DNA of 64,000 nt from NCBI RefSeq assembly GCF_011927635.1, contig NZ_JAATJB010000006.1:124001-188000 (forward strand), read 5' to 3'. Every line of letters begins with the position of its first letter. The first letter of the stretch is position 1. A program made the translations under genes and the position numbers. The stretch comes from Sphingomonas trueperi (lineage in GTDB: Bacteria; Pseudomonadota; Alphaproteobacteria; Sphingomonadales; Sphingomonadaceae). The notes below the pieces were generated by a model. It had not been told where the DNA came from and ran no database searches. It saw only the letters and a list, made by a program, of their open reading frames with translations. Of this stretch, positions 34,289-42,672 are shown piece by piece.

Positions 34289-34990
34289 CTATACGACCGT
34301 CCCGAACAGCCGCCCGATCCCTGCTGTTGCCGCCATGGCGAGCGCCCCCCAGAATGTCACCCGCAAGACCGAGCGCACCGGCTGCGCGCCACCGGCCCAT
34401 GCGCCGAGCGTACCGAGCAGTATGAGGAACAGCAATGTCGCGGCGATCTCGATCGGCACGAGACTGGCGCGCGGCGCGACAGCGACCAGTGCCAGCGGCA
34501 TGAGCGCGCCTGTACTGAAGGTCGCCGCGGAGGTGAGCGCCGCCTGGAGTGGACGGGCGGTCACGACTTCGGAAATGCCAAGTTCATCGCGCGCATGGGC
34601 GCCCAGCGCGTCGCTGGCCATAAGCTGATCAGCGACGCGAAGCGCCAAGTCCTTGTCGAGCCCGCGCGCCACGTAAATCTCGGCCAGTTCATTGCGCTCA
34701 AGGTCTGGTTGACCGGCCAACTCGCCGCCTTCTCGGGCGAGATCGGCTTTCTCCGTATCGGCCTGCGAACTCACCGACACATATTCCCCGGCGGCCATGG
34801 ACATCGCGCCTGCGACCAGCGCTGCTGCGCCAGCCACCAATATCCCCGACTTTTCGGCGCCTGAAGCGGCAACGCCGACGATCAGGCTGGCCGTCGACAC
34901 GATCCCGTCGTTGGCGCCGAGTACAGCGGCACGCAACCAACCGATGCGTGACACCGCATGACGCTCAGGATGGGTTCGCAATCTGCTCAT
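34289..34990 (-). CDS. VIT1/CCC1-family iron or manganese transporter
   Basis: The protein has 233 residues from ATG 34990, preceded by a GAGGAC ribosome site; two upstream in-frame ATGs lack one. The VIT pattern is clear: SRIGWLRAAVLGANDGIVSTASLIVGVAA near residue 14, then GAMSMAAGEYVSVSSQADTE near 60 and a cytoplasmic metal-binding helical hairpin at about 75-140. Three further membrane helices follow. It would move Fe or Mn out of the cytosol. A CTGACG repeat is 39-55 bases upstream of the start. Confidence 0.88.
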   Translation of the reverse strand: MSRLRTHPERHAVSRIGWLRAAVLGANDGIVSTASLIVGVAASGAEKSGILVAGAAALVAGAMSMAAGEYVSVSSQADTEKADLAREGGELAGQPDLERNELAEIYVARGLDKDLALRVADQLMASDALGAHARDELGISEVVTARPLQAALTSAATFSTGALMPLALVAVAPRASLVPIEIAATLLFLILLGTLGAWAGGAQPVRSVLRVTFWGALAMAATAGIGRLFGTVV

Positions 34991-35028
34991 AATGTCCTCG
35001 CAAAGCATAGGGTGGTTGTCAGCCTTTT

Positions 35029-35045
35029 CTGACGAAACCCTGACG
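35029..35045 (-). promoter_or_regulatory. Response-regulator box upstream of the VIT gene
   Basis: CTGACG at 35029-35034 and again at 35040-35045, 11 bases apart. The surrounding 89 bases (34969-35057) recur without any gap at 39019-39107. Confidence 0.65.
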
Positions 35046-35188
35046 GCCGGCATCGCGCACTGGCATGGATGATATAGACCGCCGGCGCGGCAGCCCTGGC
35101 CGCCATCTCACCGGGGCCGCGGCTCTCGTTTGACTGGCGCTGGGAAGTGCGCGCGCATGGACCAACCCCTCCGACGTGGTGCATTGTG

Positions 35189-36424
35189 TCAGCCAACAAA
35201 GACCGTCAGCCATGCCGCGCCGATGATCAGTAACTGGGCTGGAATGACACGGGCGGCAAAGGCGCGCGTTCCCACCGTTGCGGAAAAGAAAATCTTGGCG
35301 AGGGTACTGGTGGTGCAGGCGGTCAGGATAGGAAGGATGGCTTGCGGCGCGGCCATCGTGCCGTCGGCGACCTGTGCCGCTAATGAAATCACCGCGGCAT
35401 GAACGTCCAGCACCCCGCCGATCGCGGCTACGGCGATAAGCCCAGCATCCCCGAACCAGGCTCTGAGGGCCGCTGCGGACATCAGCATGATCGCCACCGT
35501 GGCGGCAAAGGTCAGTGCCATCAGCAGATTGAAGGACCTGCTCATTCTCGGCGGTTCAGCCGTAACCTCGCGCCAGGCCGCGAGGGTCAACCATCCGCCC
35601 GACAAAAGTGCGGCCAGTCCGGCTGCGCCCACCGGCAGGATGGTAGCAAGAAAGGTACGATGGTCCGTTGCCTCGATCACCACGGCCATCTGCGCATAAT
35701 TGGCGACGGTCGATAGAACCGCCGCTGCCGCACCCGCCGCGGCGGAGGCGGGATTGGCGCGAACCCAGGCACCCATGGCCCCGATAGTTGCCGAGCTGGA
35801 AACGAGCCCCGAGATGAGGCCTAGTGCGGGCACCCCCAGGCGCGCACCCAATAGCCGCGTCGCCACCTGGCCCAGCGCGTTGATCCCGAGGATCATGACA
35901 ACGACCATCCAGATCGAATGCGGATTGAGCGCGTCGAATGGCCCCATCTGCCGGTCCGGCAACATCGGCAGCACGATCAGGGTGGCGCCGGCGATCAGCA
36001 GGATATCCGCAATCTCGTCCGCGCTGATCGTCTGTCCGACGAAGCGATGGAGCGGATCGCGGGCTGCCAGCACGATCGCGATCAGCACCGCAAGAGCCCC
36101 CGCCAGCAACGGCGCAGTTACGGCAAGCGCCCCAAGCAGCGTAGTGGCGACGAGGCTAACTTCCGTGGTGATGCCGGGGTCGGTTGTATTGCGCCTGCGC
36201 CAACTGCTCAGCAGGGCCAGCGCGGTCATGCACAGCATCACGATCGCGATCATCCACTGCTGCGGCATCAGAGCTGCACCACAGCCCAGTAAGGCAGCGA
36301 TCGTGAAGGTGCGCAGCCCCGCTGCGGCCGGACGGTGGACCTTGCGCCGCTCGCGCTCCGCTCCGATCAACAGGCCGATGCCCAGCGCAACCGGGAGGTG
36401 GTGAATGAGGCCGACGTCGTCCAT
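35189..36424 (-). CDS. MgtC/SapB-family protein with DUF4010
   Basis: The protein has 411 residues and about 12 membrane segments. Residues 1-130 match MgtC/SapB (LPVALGIGLLIGAERERRK near 10, TEVSLVATTLLGALAV near 86). Residues about 165-405 match DUF4010 (GINALGQVATRLLGARLGVPALGLISGLVSSSAT near 179). Proteins of this type are inner-membrane and often lie with metal or stress genes; the transported substrate is not known. It is transcribed from its own start, 179 bases downstream of katG. Confidence 0.88.
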   Translation of the reverse strand: MDDVGLIHHLPVALGIGLLIGAERERRKVHRPAAAGLRTFTIAALLGCGAALMPQQWMIAIVMLCMTALALLSSWRRRNTTDPGITTEVSLVATTLLGALAVTAPLLAGALAVLIAIVLAARDPLHRFVGQTISADEIADILLIAGATLIVLPMLPDRQMGPFDALNPHSIWMVVVMILGINALGQVATRLLGARLGVPALGLISGLVSSSATIGAMGAWVRANPASAAAGAAAAVLSTVANYAQMAVVIEATDHRTFLATILPVGAAGLAALLSGGWLTLAAWREVTAEPPRMSRSFNLLMALTFAATVAIMLMSAAALRAWFGDAGLIAVAAIGGVLDVHAAVISLAAQVADGTMAAPQAILPILTACTTSTLAKIFFSATVGTRAFAARVIPAQLLIIGAAWLTVFVG

Positions 36425-36541
36425 GGACAGGGTTCTGTGCTCCTACGCGCCGAGCTAGAGGCAAGCACTTCAAAACCCCTCGCCACGATGCACTGACAAT
36501 CAACTCGGACCACTCGGTGGCGGCTGGCCACGGGAGGATCG

Positions 36542-36576
36542 GGAGCGGCGGCGCCAGGGGGCAACGCCGCCGCTCC
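36542..36576 (-). terminator. Perfect 12-bp hairpin after katG
   Basis: GGAGCGGCGGCG at 36542-36553 pairs with CGCCGCCGCTCC at 36565-36576 around an 11-base loop, 28 bases past the katG stop. No T-run follows, so termination would be weak or the hairpin may protect the mRNA 3' end. Confidence 0.5.
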
Positions 36577-36603
36577 ACGTCCAACCAATAGCTAGAAGGT
36601 CGC

Positions 36604-38805
36604 CTAACTACGGTCGGCGTTCATGACCTTGGTCCAGGCCCGCACGAAGTCGTCCACAAACTTCTGCTTCGCATCGTCCGAGGCATAGACTTCGGACACC
36701 GCGCGCAGCTCTGAATTGGAGCCGAACACGAGATCGACCGGGGTGGCCGTCCACTTCGCGGCGCCGGACGCGCGGTCCTTGCCTTCGTAGAGCCCCGGCG
36801 AGCCGACCGACTTCACCCAGACCGTGTTCATCGACAGCAGGTTGACAAAGAAGTCGTTGGACAGGTTGCCGGGGCGAGCGGTGAAGACACCATGTCGAGT
36901 GTTTCCGGCATTGGCGCCGAGCGAGCGCATACCACCGACGAGCACCGTCATTTCGGCGACCGTCAGGCCAAGGCTATCGGCCTTGTCGACCAGCGATTCA
37001 GCCGGGCCGAGATCGGCCCTAGCCGAATAGTAGTTGCGGAATCCATCGGCCTTCGGTTCGAGGAAGGCGAAGGAGGCAACGTCGGTCTGTGTCTGCAATG
37101 CATCGACCCGGCCCGGCGTGAAGGGGACCGAAACCCGCTGTCCTGCCCGATCCGCCGCCTGCTCGACAGCGGTGTTCCCGCCCAGCACGATGAGATCAGC
37201 CAGCGACACTTGCTTACCGTCCTTGCGGCCCTTGATGAAGTCCGCCTGGATGCGCGTGTAAGCCGCCAGCACCTTCTTCAGCTCTGCCGGATCGTTGACC
37301 ACCCAATTGCGTTGCGGGTCGAGGCCGACGCGAGCGCCATTGGCGCCACCGCGGCCATCTGTGTCCCGGTAGGTCGAGGCCGAGGCCCAAGCCGCACGCA
37401 CCAGTTCGCCGGTGGAGAGGCCGGAAGCGACGATCTTGGCCTTGAGCTGCGCGACGTCGTTGTTGTCGATCATCGCATAGTCAGCCTTGGGCAGCGGGTC
37501 TTGCCAGACGAAGGTCTGGTTCGGGACGTCCTTTCCGAGATAGCGGGTCTGCGGCCCGACGTCGCGGTGGGTCAGCTTGAACCAGGCGCGAGCGAAGGCG
37601 ACGGCGAATTCTTCCGGATGCTCGCGCCAGCGCGAGGTGATCTTCCGGAAGCCCGGATCTTCCCGCATCGCGATGTCGGTGGTGAACATGATCGGCGCGT
37701 GCGTTTTGCCCGCGACATGGGCGTCGGGCACCAGGGCCGTCGCTGCCGGGTCGCTGGGCACCCACTGCACCGCGCCGGCGGGGCTCTTGGTCTTCACCCA
37801 GGTGAAGCCGTAGAGGTTGTCGAGATACTGCGTGGTGAAGGTGATCGGATTGGCCGACCATGCGCCTTCCAGGCCGCTGGAGACCGTATCTTCCGCATTG
37901 CCCTTACCGCATTTGTTGGCCCAGCCGAGGCCCTGCTGTTCGATCGGCGCGACGCCGGGATCGCCGCCGACGCAATCATCGGGTTTATGCGCGCCATGCG
38001 CTTTGCCGAAGGTATGGCCACCAGCGATCAGCGCGGCGGTTTCCTCGTCGCTCATTGCCATGGCTCCGAAGGCACGGCGAATATCAGCCGCCGCCGCCAA
38101 CGGATCGGGATTACCGCTCGGACCTTCGGGATTGACGTAGATAAGACCCATCTGTGTCGCTGCCAGCGGTCCGCGAAGATTACCCTTCTCGTCCCGCCGT
38201 TCGTCCATCATCATCTTGGTTTCCGGTCCCCAGAAGACGAGGTCCGGCTGCCAGGCATCGACGCGGCCGCCCGCGAAGCCGATGGTCTTGAAGCCCATAT
38301 CCTCTAGGGCGACGTTGCCGGTCAGAACCATCAGGTCGCCCCAGGAGAGCTTGCGGCCATATTTCTGCTTGATCGGCCAGATTAGCCGGCGCGCCTTGTC
38401 GAGGCTCACATTGTCGGGCCAGCTATTCAGCGGCTCGAAACGCTGCTCGCCACCACCGGCGCCGCCGCGGCCGTCCCCGGTGCGATAGGTGCCCGCACCA
38501 TGCCAGGCCATGCGGATGAAGAAGGGGCCATAATGCCCATAATCCGCAGGCCACCACGGCTGCGAAGTGGTCAAAACCTTGCGGATGTCGGCTTTGACCG
38601 CATCGAGATCAAGCGAGGCGAATTCCTTCGCATAGTCATAGTCCGCACCATAGGGATTGGATTGCGCTTCGTGCTGACGCAACGACCTCAGATCGAGGCT
38701 TTTGGGATACCATTCCTTGGCCGTCGGTGCCGCGCTTTGGGCGAAGGCGGCCGGCGAGATCGCCATGACGGCTATCGCCAATAAAGATATTGTTGTCCTA
38801 CGCAT
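36604..38805 (-). CDS. katG: Catalase-peroxidase KatG with a signal peptide
   Basis: The protein has 733 residues from ATG 38805, preceded by AGGAGG. It opens with a Sec signal ([23 protein letters not shown]), whereas most KatG are cytoplasmic. The distal site [11 protein letters not shown], the crosslink tyrosine in IYVNPEGP and the proximal His in [11 protein letters not shown] are all present in the first domain; the second, heme-free domain follows after about residue 430. It would remove peroxide in the periplasm. Its promoter region contains a 9-base tandem repeat. Confidence 0.93.
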   Translation of the reverse strand: MRRTTISLLAIAVMAISPAAFAQSAAPTAKEWYPKSLDLRSLRQHEAQSNPYGADYDYAKEFASLDLDAVKADIRKVLTTSQPWWPADYGHYGPFFIRMAWHGAGTYRTGDGRGGAGGGEQRFEPLNSWPDNVSLDKARRLIWPIKQKYGRKLSWGDLMVLTGNVALEDMGFKTIGFAGGRVDAWQPDLVFWGPETKMMMDERRDEKGNLRGPLAATQMGLIYVNPEGPSGNPDPLAAAADIRRAFGAMAMSDEETAALIAGGHTFGKAHGAHKPDDCVGGDPGVAPIEQQGLGWANKCGKGNAEDTVSSGLEGAWSANPITFTTQYLDNLYGFTWVKTKSPAGAVQWVPSDPAATALVPDAHVAGKTHAPIMFTTDIAMREDPGFRKITSRWREHPEEFAVAFARAWFKLTHRDVGPQTRYLGKDVPNQTFVWQDPLPKADYAMIDNNDVAQLKAKIVASGLSTGELVRAAWASASTYRDTDGRGGANGARVGLDPQRNWVVNDPAELKKVLAAYTRIQADFIKGRKDGKQVSLADLIVLGGNTAVEQAADRAGQRVSVPFTPGRVDALQTQTDVASFAFLEPKADGFRNYYSARADLGPAESLVDKADSLGLTVAEMTVLVGGMRSLGANAGNTRHGVFTARPGNLSNDFFVNLLSMNTVWVKSVGSPGLYEGKDRASGAAKWTATPVDLVFGSNSELRAVSEVYASDDAKQKFVDDFVRAWTKVMNADRS

Positions 38806-38854
38806 TATGTCCTCCTGTTGTGGTTGAAGAAGTGGGAGTCCCGTGGACGGTTGG

Positions 38855-38890
38855 GCCGCCCGTGCCGCCCGTGCCGCCCGTGCCGCCCGT
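38855..38890. repeat. Four tandem copies of a 9-base repeat upstream of katG
   Basis: GCCGCCCGT is repeated exactly at 38855, 38864, 38873 and 38882, followed by a degenerate copy (GCCGCACGA). It lies 50-85 bases upstream of the katG start, where a promoter or leader is expected. Copy number could vary by slippage. Confidence 0.8.
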
Positions 38891-38952
38891 GCCGCACGAC
38901 AGCAGGCGCCGCCATACAAAATCGGAATTAGGGGAGGGGATGACGCGACCGT

Positions 38953-39040
38953 TCATTGGGCCGGGGATTTCAGGTAGGCGGTCAGCGCCGCGCGATCGGC
39001 GGGTTTCGACGGACCTATGATGGGATCGCAGTTTGCTCAT
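38953..39040 (-). pseudogene. Remnant start of a second VIT gene joined to a cytochrome tail
   Basis: An ATG at 39040 is followed by MSKLRSH, matching MSRLRTH of the intact VIT protein, and its upstream DNA is a collinear copy of the VIT promoter. After about seven codons the likeness stops. In another minus-strand frame the same stretch, 38953-39010, ends PADRAALTAYLKSPAQ and a stop, which resembles the C-terminus of a c-type cytochrome. Two genes were apparently joined here by deletion. The protein product is probably not functional. Confidence 0.45.
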
Positions 39041-39078
39041 CATGTCCTCACAAGGCGGCATGGGGATTCCAAACTTTC

Positions 39079-39095
39079 CTGACGGAACCCTGACG
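39079..39095 (-). promoter_or_regulatory. Fourth CTGACG box, in the copied VIT promoter
   Basis: CTGACG at 39079-39084 and 39090-39095, 11 bases apart. It faces the VIT remnant on the minus strand. The plus-strand membrane protein gene starts 106 bases away on the other side and could also use it. Confidence 0.55.
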
Positions 39096-39200
39096 AGCCG
39101 TATCGTTCAATCATGTGGGCAACATTCGGGATGTAAGCCGACTTCTTGTCGGTCAGCATCGGAGCTTGAATTGGCGGGGATTGCCAATTCTAGCCGGATC

Positions 39201-39644
39201 ATGACTTCCTTCCTCCTCTTGTTCCTGATCGTTTTGGGCATCAACCTCCTGCCTGCCTTCGGACCACCCACCTGGTCGATCATCGTCTTCTATGGTCTAA
39301 ACAGTGATCTGCCGATCGCATCGATCGTCATCGTTAGCGCGCTTGCCGCCGCCTTGGGGCGGCTGTTGCTCGCCCATAGCTTCCGGTTTCTCGGCGGCCG
39401 CCTACCGGAAAAACAGAAGCGCAATCTCGGCGCTGCGCGCGAAGCGCTAGAAGCGCGGCCGCGCAATATGATCCTCGGGCTTGGTTTGTTTGCTCTGTCG
39501 CCCTTGCCATCAGCGCAATTGTTTGCCGCGGCGGGACTGGCAAAGGTACGCCTTCTTCACTTCACTGCCGCGTTTTTCGCAGGCCGCCTCGTCTCCTATT
39601 CGATCTACGCGGCGACCGCTAAGGGGCGCGTGCCATCGGACTAG
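39201..39644 (+). CDS. VTT/DedA-like membrane protein, C-terminus lost
   Basis: The protein has 147 residues from ATG 39201. It shows three or four membrane segments and the [19 protein letters not shown] opening and [26 protein letters not shown] block seen in SNARE-associated/VTT proteins. The frame ends in [10 protein letters not shown]. Just before this stop the YeeE reading frame begins in another frame, so the normal C-terminal part has probably been deleted. Function is unknown; relatives act in membrane lipid or solute handling. Confidence 0.6.
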   Translation: MTSFLLLFLIVLGINLLPAFGPPTWSIIVFYGLNSDLPIASIVIVSALAAALGRLLLAHSFRFLGGRLPEKQKRNLGAAREALEARPRNMILGLGLFALSPLPSAQLFAAAGLAKVRLLHFTAAFFAGRLVSYSIYAATAKGRVPSD

Positions 39645-39940
39645 CCGACAACGGCGCGCCGCGTGGAATCGCGACCGCGTTCATCCTCGGCCTGCCGCTC
39701 GGCGCGCTGATCGTTTCGCTGCGGGGGGCTATCGACGCCAGCTTTCCCGGACCCAGCCTGCTCGTGGTCGCTGGTCTTCTGGTCGGCTTCGGCACGCGTC
39801 TCGGTTCGGGTTGCACCAGCGGTCACGGCGTCTGCGGGGTCTCGCGCCTGTCGCTGCGCTCTGTGCTTGCGACTGCTCTTTTCATGGCCAGCGGCTTTGC
39901 CACGGTCGCCATCATGCGTTTGGCCGGTTGGGTCGCATGA
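39623..39940 (+). pseudogene. YeeE/YedE sulfur-transport gene, N-terminal half missing
   Basis: An open frame without a usable start codon encodes [14 protein letters not shown], then [40 protein letters not shown] and a final membrane helix. The Cys in [12 protein letters not shown] is the thiosulfate-channel signature of YeeE. A full-length protein should have about 40-60 more residues; the frame is cut by a stop at 39620-39622. Its stop overlaps the next ATG, as in intact YeeE pairs. It lost its start in the same deletion that clipped the upstream gene. Confidence 0.75.
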
Positions 39941-40353
39941 AGGCGATCCTGGCCTTGATCTCGGGCATGCTGTTCGGTGCCGGGCTTGCCATCTCAGGTA
40001 TGGCCGATCCGGCGCGCGTTCATAGCTTCCTAGACCTGTTCGGACGCTGGGACCCGACGCTGGCATTCGTCATGGGTGGCGCGATCATTCCGATGGCGAT
40101 CGCATGGATAATCCAGCGACGTCTGGAACGCCCTTTGGCCGACGCTGCCTTCAATCTGCCCGAGACGCGCGAGTTGAACGGAAAGCTTGCGCTTGGAGCG
40201 ATCCTGTTCGGCATGGGCTGGGGCGTGGGCGGGCTATGTCCTGGCCCCGCATCCTTAAGCGCCGCCGCGGCATCCACCTTGCCATCGTGGAGCCGAGCGC
40301 GGACCACTACTATCAGCCGGGCTGGACGATGGTGGGCGCAAGGGGAGCGGTGA
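39937..40353 (+). pseudogene. DUF6691/YeeE-like second subunit, truncated
   Basis: The first 105 or so residues are a normal DUF6691 protein: [33 protein letters not shown], then LGAILFGMGWGVGGLCPGPA near residue 87-105. Normally another membrane helix and about 30 residues would follow. Here the frame instead runs into foreign sequence rich in Ser, Arg and Trp and stops at 40353. The junction lies near 40250. Together with the YeeE fragment it is the relic of a sulfur-transport pair. Confidence 0.75.
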
Positions 40354-41240
40354 TCCCGCTCTATCCCAAGGGTAGCATTCCGGCGCTGGGCGTGCCCGAA
40401 GCTCGGGACACGCAACCGGACGGCGAAACGCTGATCTATGATGTCAGCGAACCAGCATTGGAACTGTTCCGGCCAGCGCCGGGGCAGGCGAACGGCACTG
40501 CCGTCATCGTCGCGCCAGGGGGCGGATTCGTGGCGCTGGGCTATACGCGCGGCGGAACGGAAATAGCGCAAGCGCTGGCCCGTCACGGCTTCACCGCGTT
40601 CGTTCTCAAATACCGGACGATCCGGAGCGGCGACGGCCCGATGCGGATGCCCGATGCCCATATGCGCGAGATGGACATGGTCATGGCGCGGGCGAAAGGC
40701 GGCGAGCCCGTCGAGATGCCGGCGTTCGCAGGCGAACCCCATGCGATCGAAGACGGCGCGCGCGGGGTAGCCATCGTGCGCCAACGCGCCGCCGAATGGG
40801 GCATCGATCCGCACAAGGTCGGCGTGATCGGTTTCTCGGCGGGGGCCTATCTCGCGGCCGATCTAGCGATCGGCGCGAAGCCGTCGCGCCCTGACTTCGT
40901 CGGGCTGATCTATGGCGGTTTGCGCACCCCTGTCCCAGCAGATGCGCCCCCGGCGTTCATCGCCGGCGCTGCCGACGATGAGTATCAGCCGAACGATCCC
41001 ATATTGCTCTATTCGGCTTGGCGACGAGCCGGAGCAGCCGCAGAGCTGCATCTGTACGAGCGCGGCGGGCACGGGTTCGATCTGCGTCCTCAGGGCACGA
41101 CAAGCGACCACTGGTTCGATGAACTGATCTGGTGGTTGCAGGCACGCGGCCTCGTGACGCCGACGGGTAGCCCGGCTGACGCTCTTCGCACTACTATCGG
41201 CGGCGCACGGCGACACGCTGCATCAGCTGACGTGGAGTGA
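40236..41240 (+). CDS. Chimeric ORF: sulfide:quinone reductase fragment fused to an alpha/beta hydrolase
   Basis: Residues about 8-36 (RRRGIHLAIVEPSADHYYQP, GWTMVGA) are a piece of the FAD domain of a sulfide:quinone oxidoreductase. From about residue 37 the frame continues without interruption as an alpha/beta hydrolase of the BD-FAE/xylan-esterase type. It has the oxyanion site VAPGGGF near 92, nucleophile elbow GFSAGAY near 202, an Asp in AGAADDEYQPND near 249 and the His in GGHGFDLRP near 280. The hydrolase has lost its own start and signal peptide. Start choice (ATG 40236 or 40329) is uncertain. Confidence 0.6.
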   Translation: MSWPRILKRRRGIHLAIVEPSADHYYQPGWTMVGARGAVIPLYPKGSIPALGVPEARDTQPDGETLIYDVSEPALELFRPAPGQANGTAVIVAPGGGFVALGYTRGGTEIAQALARHGFTAFVLKYRTIRSGDGPMRMPDAHMREMDMVMARAKGGEPVEMPAFAGEPHAIEDGARGVAIVRQRAAEWGIDPHKVGVIGFSAGAYLAADLAIGAKPSRPDFVGLIYGGLRTPVPADAPPAFIAGAADDEYQPNDPILLYSAWRRAGAAAELHLYERGGHGFDLRPQGTTSDHWFDELIWWLQARGLVTPTGSPADALRTTIGGARRHAASADVE

Positions 41241-41375
41241 CGGCGCTATAGTAGGGCAAACGGCGAGATATATTCGTTATGTTTATCCGGTGCGGGGCGC
41301 CAATTTTTTCCGACATAGTGAAACCATCGGCATCGCCATCGGGCGACGACGGTTCGTGCATGCGCCCGGCAGGAC

Positions 41376-41395
41376 GCGGCTGCAGGTGCAGCCGC
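41376..41395. repeat. 20-base perfect palindrome next to the purD stop
   Basis: GCGGCTGCA at 41376-41384 pairs with TGCAGCCGC at 41387-41395 around GG, 12 bases past the purD stop. It lacks a T-run. The rest of 41241-41406 is AT-richer (a TTTTTT run near 41306) and holds no gene; it may be the junction between cargo and core chromosome. Confidence 0.45.
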
Positions 41396-41406
41396 GCCAT
41401 ACCCGG

Positions 41407-42672
41407 TCAGCCGCGCGTGCGGGCGAGTTCGCGCCAGCCGATGTCGCGCCGGCAGAAGCCGGTGGGAAAATCGATCGCAGCGACGCCGCGATAGGCCGCA
41501 GCCTGCGCCGTCGCGATGTCCGGCCCGATCGCGGTCACGTTGAGCACCCGGCCGCCGCTCGCCACCAGCGAATCGCCCTGGCGCCTGGTGCCCGCATGGA
41601 ACACCTGCGCGCCGCCTGCTTCCGCCGCCTCGATGCCTTCGATCGTGCCGCCGGTCTCCGGGGTGCCCGGATAGCCGCGGACGGCCATCACGACGGTGAG
41701 CGCGGTGTCGGGGCGGAAGCGGGGCGAGGGGCGTCCGGCCAGTTCGCCGCGCGCGGTCGCCAGCAGCAAGTCGAGCAAATCGTCCTCCAGCCGCAGCATT
41801 AGCACCTGGCATTCGGGATCGCCGAAGCGCGCGTTATATTCGATCAGCTTCGGGCCATGCTTGGTCAGCATCAGCCCGGCATAGAGTACGCCCGAATAGG
41901 GAATGCCCTCGGCCGCCAGCGCGGCGATGGTCGGCTGGACGATGCGCTCGATCGCGTCGCGCTCCAGTGCCGGCGTGAGCACCGGGGCGGGGCTATAGGC
42001 GCCCATGCCGCCGGTGTTGGGGCCGACATCGCCCTCGCCGACGCGCTTGTGGTCCTGCGCCGATCCGAACGGCACCGCGCTGGTGCCGTCGGTGATGACG
42101 AACAGGCTGGCCTCCTCGCCGTCGAGAAACTCCTCGATCACCGCGCTCGCGCCCGCATCGGCGAAGATCGCGGTGAGCGCGGCCGTTGCCTCGTCGCGGG
42201 TCATCGCGACGGTGACGCCCTTGCCGGCGGCGAGACCGTCGGCCTTGACCACCACCGGCAGCCCGAACGGCTCCAGCGCCGCCAGCGCCTCGTCCAGCCC
42301 ATGCACGCGCACATAGCCCGCGGTCGGAATGTTCGCGCGGGCGCATAGATCCTTGGTGAAGCCCTTCGATCCTTCCAGCTGCGCCGGCAGGCGGTTGGGC
42401 CCGAACACGGGCACGCCGGCCGCGCGCAGCACATCGCCCACGCCCGCCACCAGCGGTGCCTCGGGCCCGACGACGACCAGGCCGATGCCGTTCGCCTGCG
42501 CGAACGCAAGCACTGCCGCGGGATCGGTCGGCACGAGGTCGACGAGCGTGGCATGCGCCGCTATGCCCGGATTGCCCGGTGCGGCGAAGAGCTGCGTCAG
42601 CAGCGGCGATTGCGCGAGCTTCCAGGCGAGCGCATGTTCGCGCCCCCCCGAACCCAGTAGCAGGACGTTCAT
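41407..42672 (-). CDS. purD: Phosphoribosylamine-glycine ligase PurD
   Basis: The protein has 421 residues from ATG 42672 ([20 protein letters not shown]). It is an ATP-grasp enzyme that makes glycinamide ribonucleotide, step two of purine synthesis. Typical blocks are all present: [21 protein letters not shown] near 90, [14 protein letters not shown] near 138, [14 protein letters not shown] near 215 and [10 protein letters not shown] near 284. Its start codon overlaps the start codon of xseA on the other strand (CATG at 42670-42673). Confidence 0.97.
   Translation of the reverse strand: MNVLLLGSGGREHALAWKLAQSPLLTQLFAAPGNPGIAAHATLVDLVPTDPAAVLAFAQANGIGLVVVGPEAPLVAGVGDVLRAAGVPVFGPNRLPAQLEGSKGFTKDLCARANIPTAGYVRVHGLDEALAALEPFGLPVVVKADGLAAGKGVTVAMTRDEATAALTAIFADAGASAVIEEFLDGEEASLFVITDGTSAVPFGSAQDHKRVGEGDVGPNTGGMGAYSPAPVLTPALERDAIERIVQPTIAALAAEGIPYSGVLYAGLMLTKHGPKLIEYNARFGDPECQVLMLRLEDDLLDLLLATARGELAGRPSPRFRPDTALTVVMAVRGYPGTPETGGTIEGIEAAEAGGAQVFHAGTRRQGDSLVASGGRVLNVTAIGPDIATAQAAAYRGVAAIDFPTGFCRRDIGWRELARTRG

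Noticed and set aside
38806..38919. N-terminal extension of KatG reading the 9-base repeat as RAA units
   Set aside because: The downstream ATG has AGGAGG and a proper signal peptide; the extension has neither.
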